This document shows, one piece after another, positions 63,252-64,000 of a DNA stretch of 64,000 nt. The DNA comes from Acinetobacter soli (lineage in GTDB: Bacteria; Pseudomonadota; Gammaproteobacteria; Pseudomonadales; Moraxellaceae). The notes below the pieces were generated by a model, which made no database searches, was not told the origin of the DNA, and saw nothing but the letters and a program-made list of their open reading frames with translations. The stretch spans positions 1 to 64,000 of the forward strand of contig NZ_BBNM01000004.1 of NCBI RefSeq assembly GCF_000760595.1, in the 5' to 3' direction. Made by a program: the position numbers and the translations under genes. Within the stretch, counting starts at the first letter, position 1. The number at the start of each line of letters is the position of its first letter.

Positions 63252-64000
63252 CTATTTCAACTCACTAAAACCATAACGGGTAAAAATGGCTTTTGCTTTG
63301 GCATTTTTAAGCATGAAATGTTCAAATTGGGCCGCTTCGCGATTACGTTCACCTTGTTTGGTGAGCGCCGCAGGATAAACAATTGGATCGTGTGTTTTTG
63401 AAGGGAATGTTCCAATAATCTTAACTTTTTTACTGATTAATGCATCGGTTTGGTAAACAATTCCAACATCGCATTCACCACGTTCAACAAAGGCCAAAGC
63501 TGAACGCACATCATCTGTCCCAACAATACGTCCTTGCAAAGGTGTATACCAGCCTAAAGCCATCAAGCTTTGTTTGGCGTATTTGCCTACAGGCACAGAT
63601 TCCATTTGACCAGTACATAAATGGCCTTTAAATGCATTGGCAAAGTTAAATTGTTTGGTGGGGCCAAAAGGTACATCCATATCCATCGGCGTGATGGCCA
63701 CAAGCTGATTGCCGAGTGTATTTTTTACCTTACCTGACGATATAAACTGAGTCTTAACTAAATATTTCATCCAGTCTGTATCGGCAGAAAAATAAATATC
63801 TGCTTTTGCACCACTCTCGATTTGTTTTGCTAGCGCCGATGATGCACCAAAAACAGTCACGACATTGGTTGATGGATGCTGCTGTTTGTAAAGCTTGGCA
63901 ATATCAGTCACTGCATTAGTCAAACTTGCCGCCGCATAGACTCTCACCTCACCTGCCGAAACGTGTAAAGCACCAAGACAGAAAAGCGAAAATACAGCGA
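63252..64000 (-). CDS. modA: Molybdate-binding periplasmic protein, N-terminus outside window
   Basis: The visible part is 249 codons and the frame stays open to the window edge. It begins in a signal peptide (AVFSLFCLGALHVSAGEVRVYAAAS) and continues VYAAASLTNAVTDIAKLYKQ, VTVFGASSALAKQIESGAKADIYFSAD and DVGIVYQTDALI, the ModA pattern. It binds molybdate or tungstate in the periplasm for ModBC. A GTG at 63947 is an internal codon, not the start. Confidence 0.94.
   Translation of the reverse strand, partial: AVFSLFCLGALHVSAGEVRVYAAASLTNAVTDIAKLYKQQHPSTNVVTVFGASSALAKQIESGAKADIYFSADTDWMKYLVKTQFISSGKVKNTLGNQLVAITPMDMDVPFGPTKQFNFANAFKGHLCTGQMESVPVGKYAKQSLMALGWYTPLQGRIVGTDDVRSALAFVERGECDVGIVYQTDALISKKVKIIGTFPSKTHDPIVYPAALTKQGERNREAAQFEHFMLKNAKAKAIFTRYGFSELK

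Noticed and set aside
63948..64000. modA starting at the GTG at 63947
   Set aside because: The frame stays open upstream and encodes a signal-peptide end, so the real start is beyond the window.

Overview
The window looks like chromosomal DNA of an Acinetobacter species. The evidence is the AT-rich coding style, a DcaP-type porin with an N-terminal coiled coil, an AAHS aromatic-acid carrier, complete leucine and valine degradation clusters of the kind this strictly respiratory genus carries, and a type VI secretion VgrG followed by its cargo. The species cannot be named from sequence reading alone. No rRNA, tRNA, insertion sequence, prophage or CRISPR array was seen. Two genes run off the ends: vgrG on the left and modA on the right.

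Layout. 1-3995: end of a T6SS vgrG, then an effector-like gene and an immunity-like gene in TAATG overlaps. 4138-10644 (minus): leucine/isovalerate operon (liuA, liuB, liuC, liuD, HMG-CoA lyase), with a divergent TetR gene and a perfect operator between them. 11516-17059 (plus): acyl-CoA synthetase, methyltransferase, DcaP porin and aromatic-acid MFS carrier, possibly an uptake/activation module. 17328-25232: mixed genes (membrane acyltransferase, HxlR regulator, MTHFR-like protein, a hipA-hipB pair in reversed order, a DUF1826-like protein, a DUF1330 protein, a LysR regulator). 25407-34059 (plus): valine degradation operon (mmsA, mmsB, acyl-CoA synthetase, acyl-CoA dehydrogenase, enoyl-CoA hydratase, 3-hydroxyisobutyryl-CoA hydrolase, MHS transporter). 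34177-37571: DUF2132 gene, a TetR/acuI-like pair with shared operators, FNT channel. Two related hairpin repeats flank the DUF2132-TetR-acuI part.

37724-46300: MsbA-like exporter with a MaoC protein, AraC regulator, gcvH, aroG-type DAHP synthase, an ABC-F protein, and the glutathione-dependent formaldehyde dehydrogenase with its FrmR-type repressor. 46494-54797: phospholipase-D protein, DNA glycosylase, acetyltransferase, a four-gene operon (SDR, histidine phosphatase, APH-like kinase, acyl-CoA dehydrogenase) resembling a split ACAD10/11 system, divergent LysR, nitroreductase. 54928-64000: unknown gene, fumC, a GalE-like protein lacking its catalytic lysine, tusD-C-B-E sulfur relay, EamA transporter with divergent MocR regulator, and modC-modB-modA.

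The most striking finding is upstream of the DAHP synthase gene (42697-43062). A sigma-70-like promoter drives an 18-residue leader peptide ending in Tyr-Phe-Tyr-Phe-Trp-Gln-Tyr. It is followed by five mutually exclusive GGCAAC/GTTGCC segments and an intrinsic terminator. A second aromatic-rich leader peptide of 30 residues follows, then a hairpin beside the aroG ribosome binding site. Divergent to it, the ABC-F gene has its own terminator-like leader and a 17-codon leader ORF whose stop overlaps the ABC-F start codon. Together they form a 570-bp block holding two different candidate ribosome-sensing leaders back to back.
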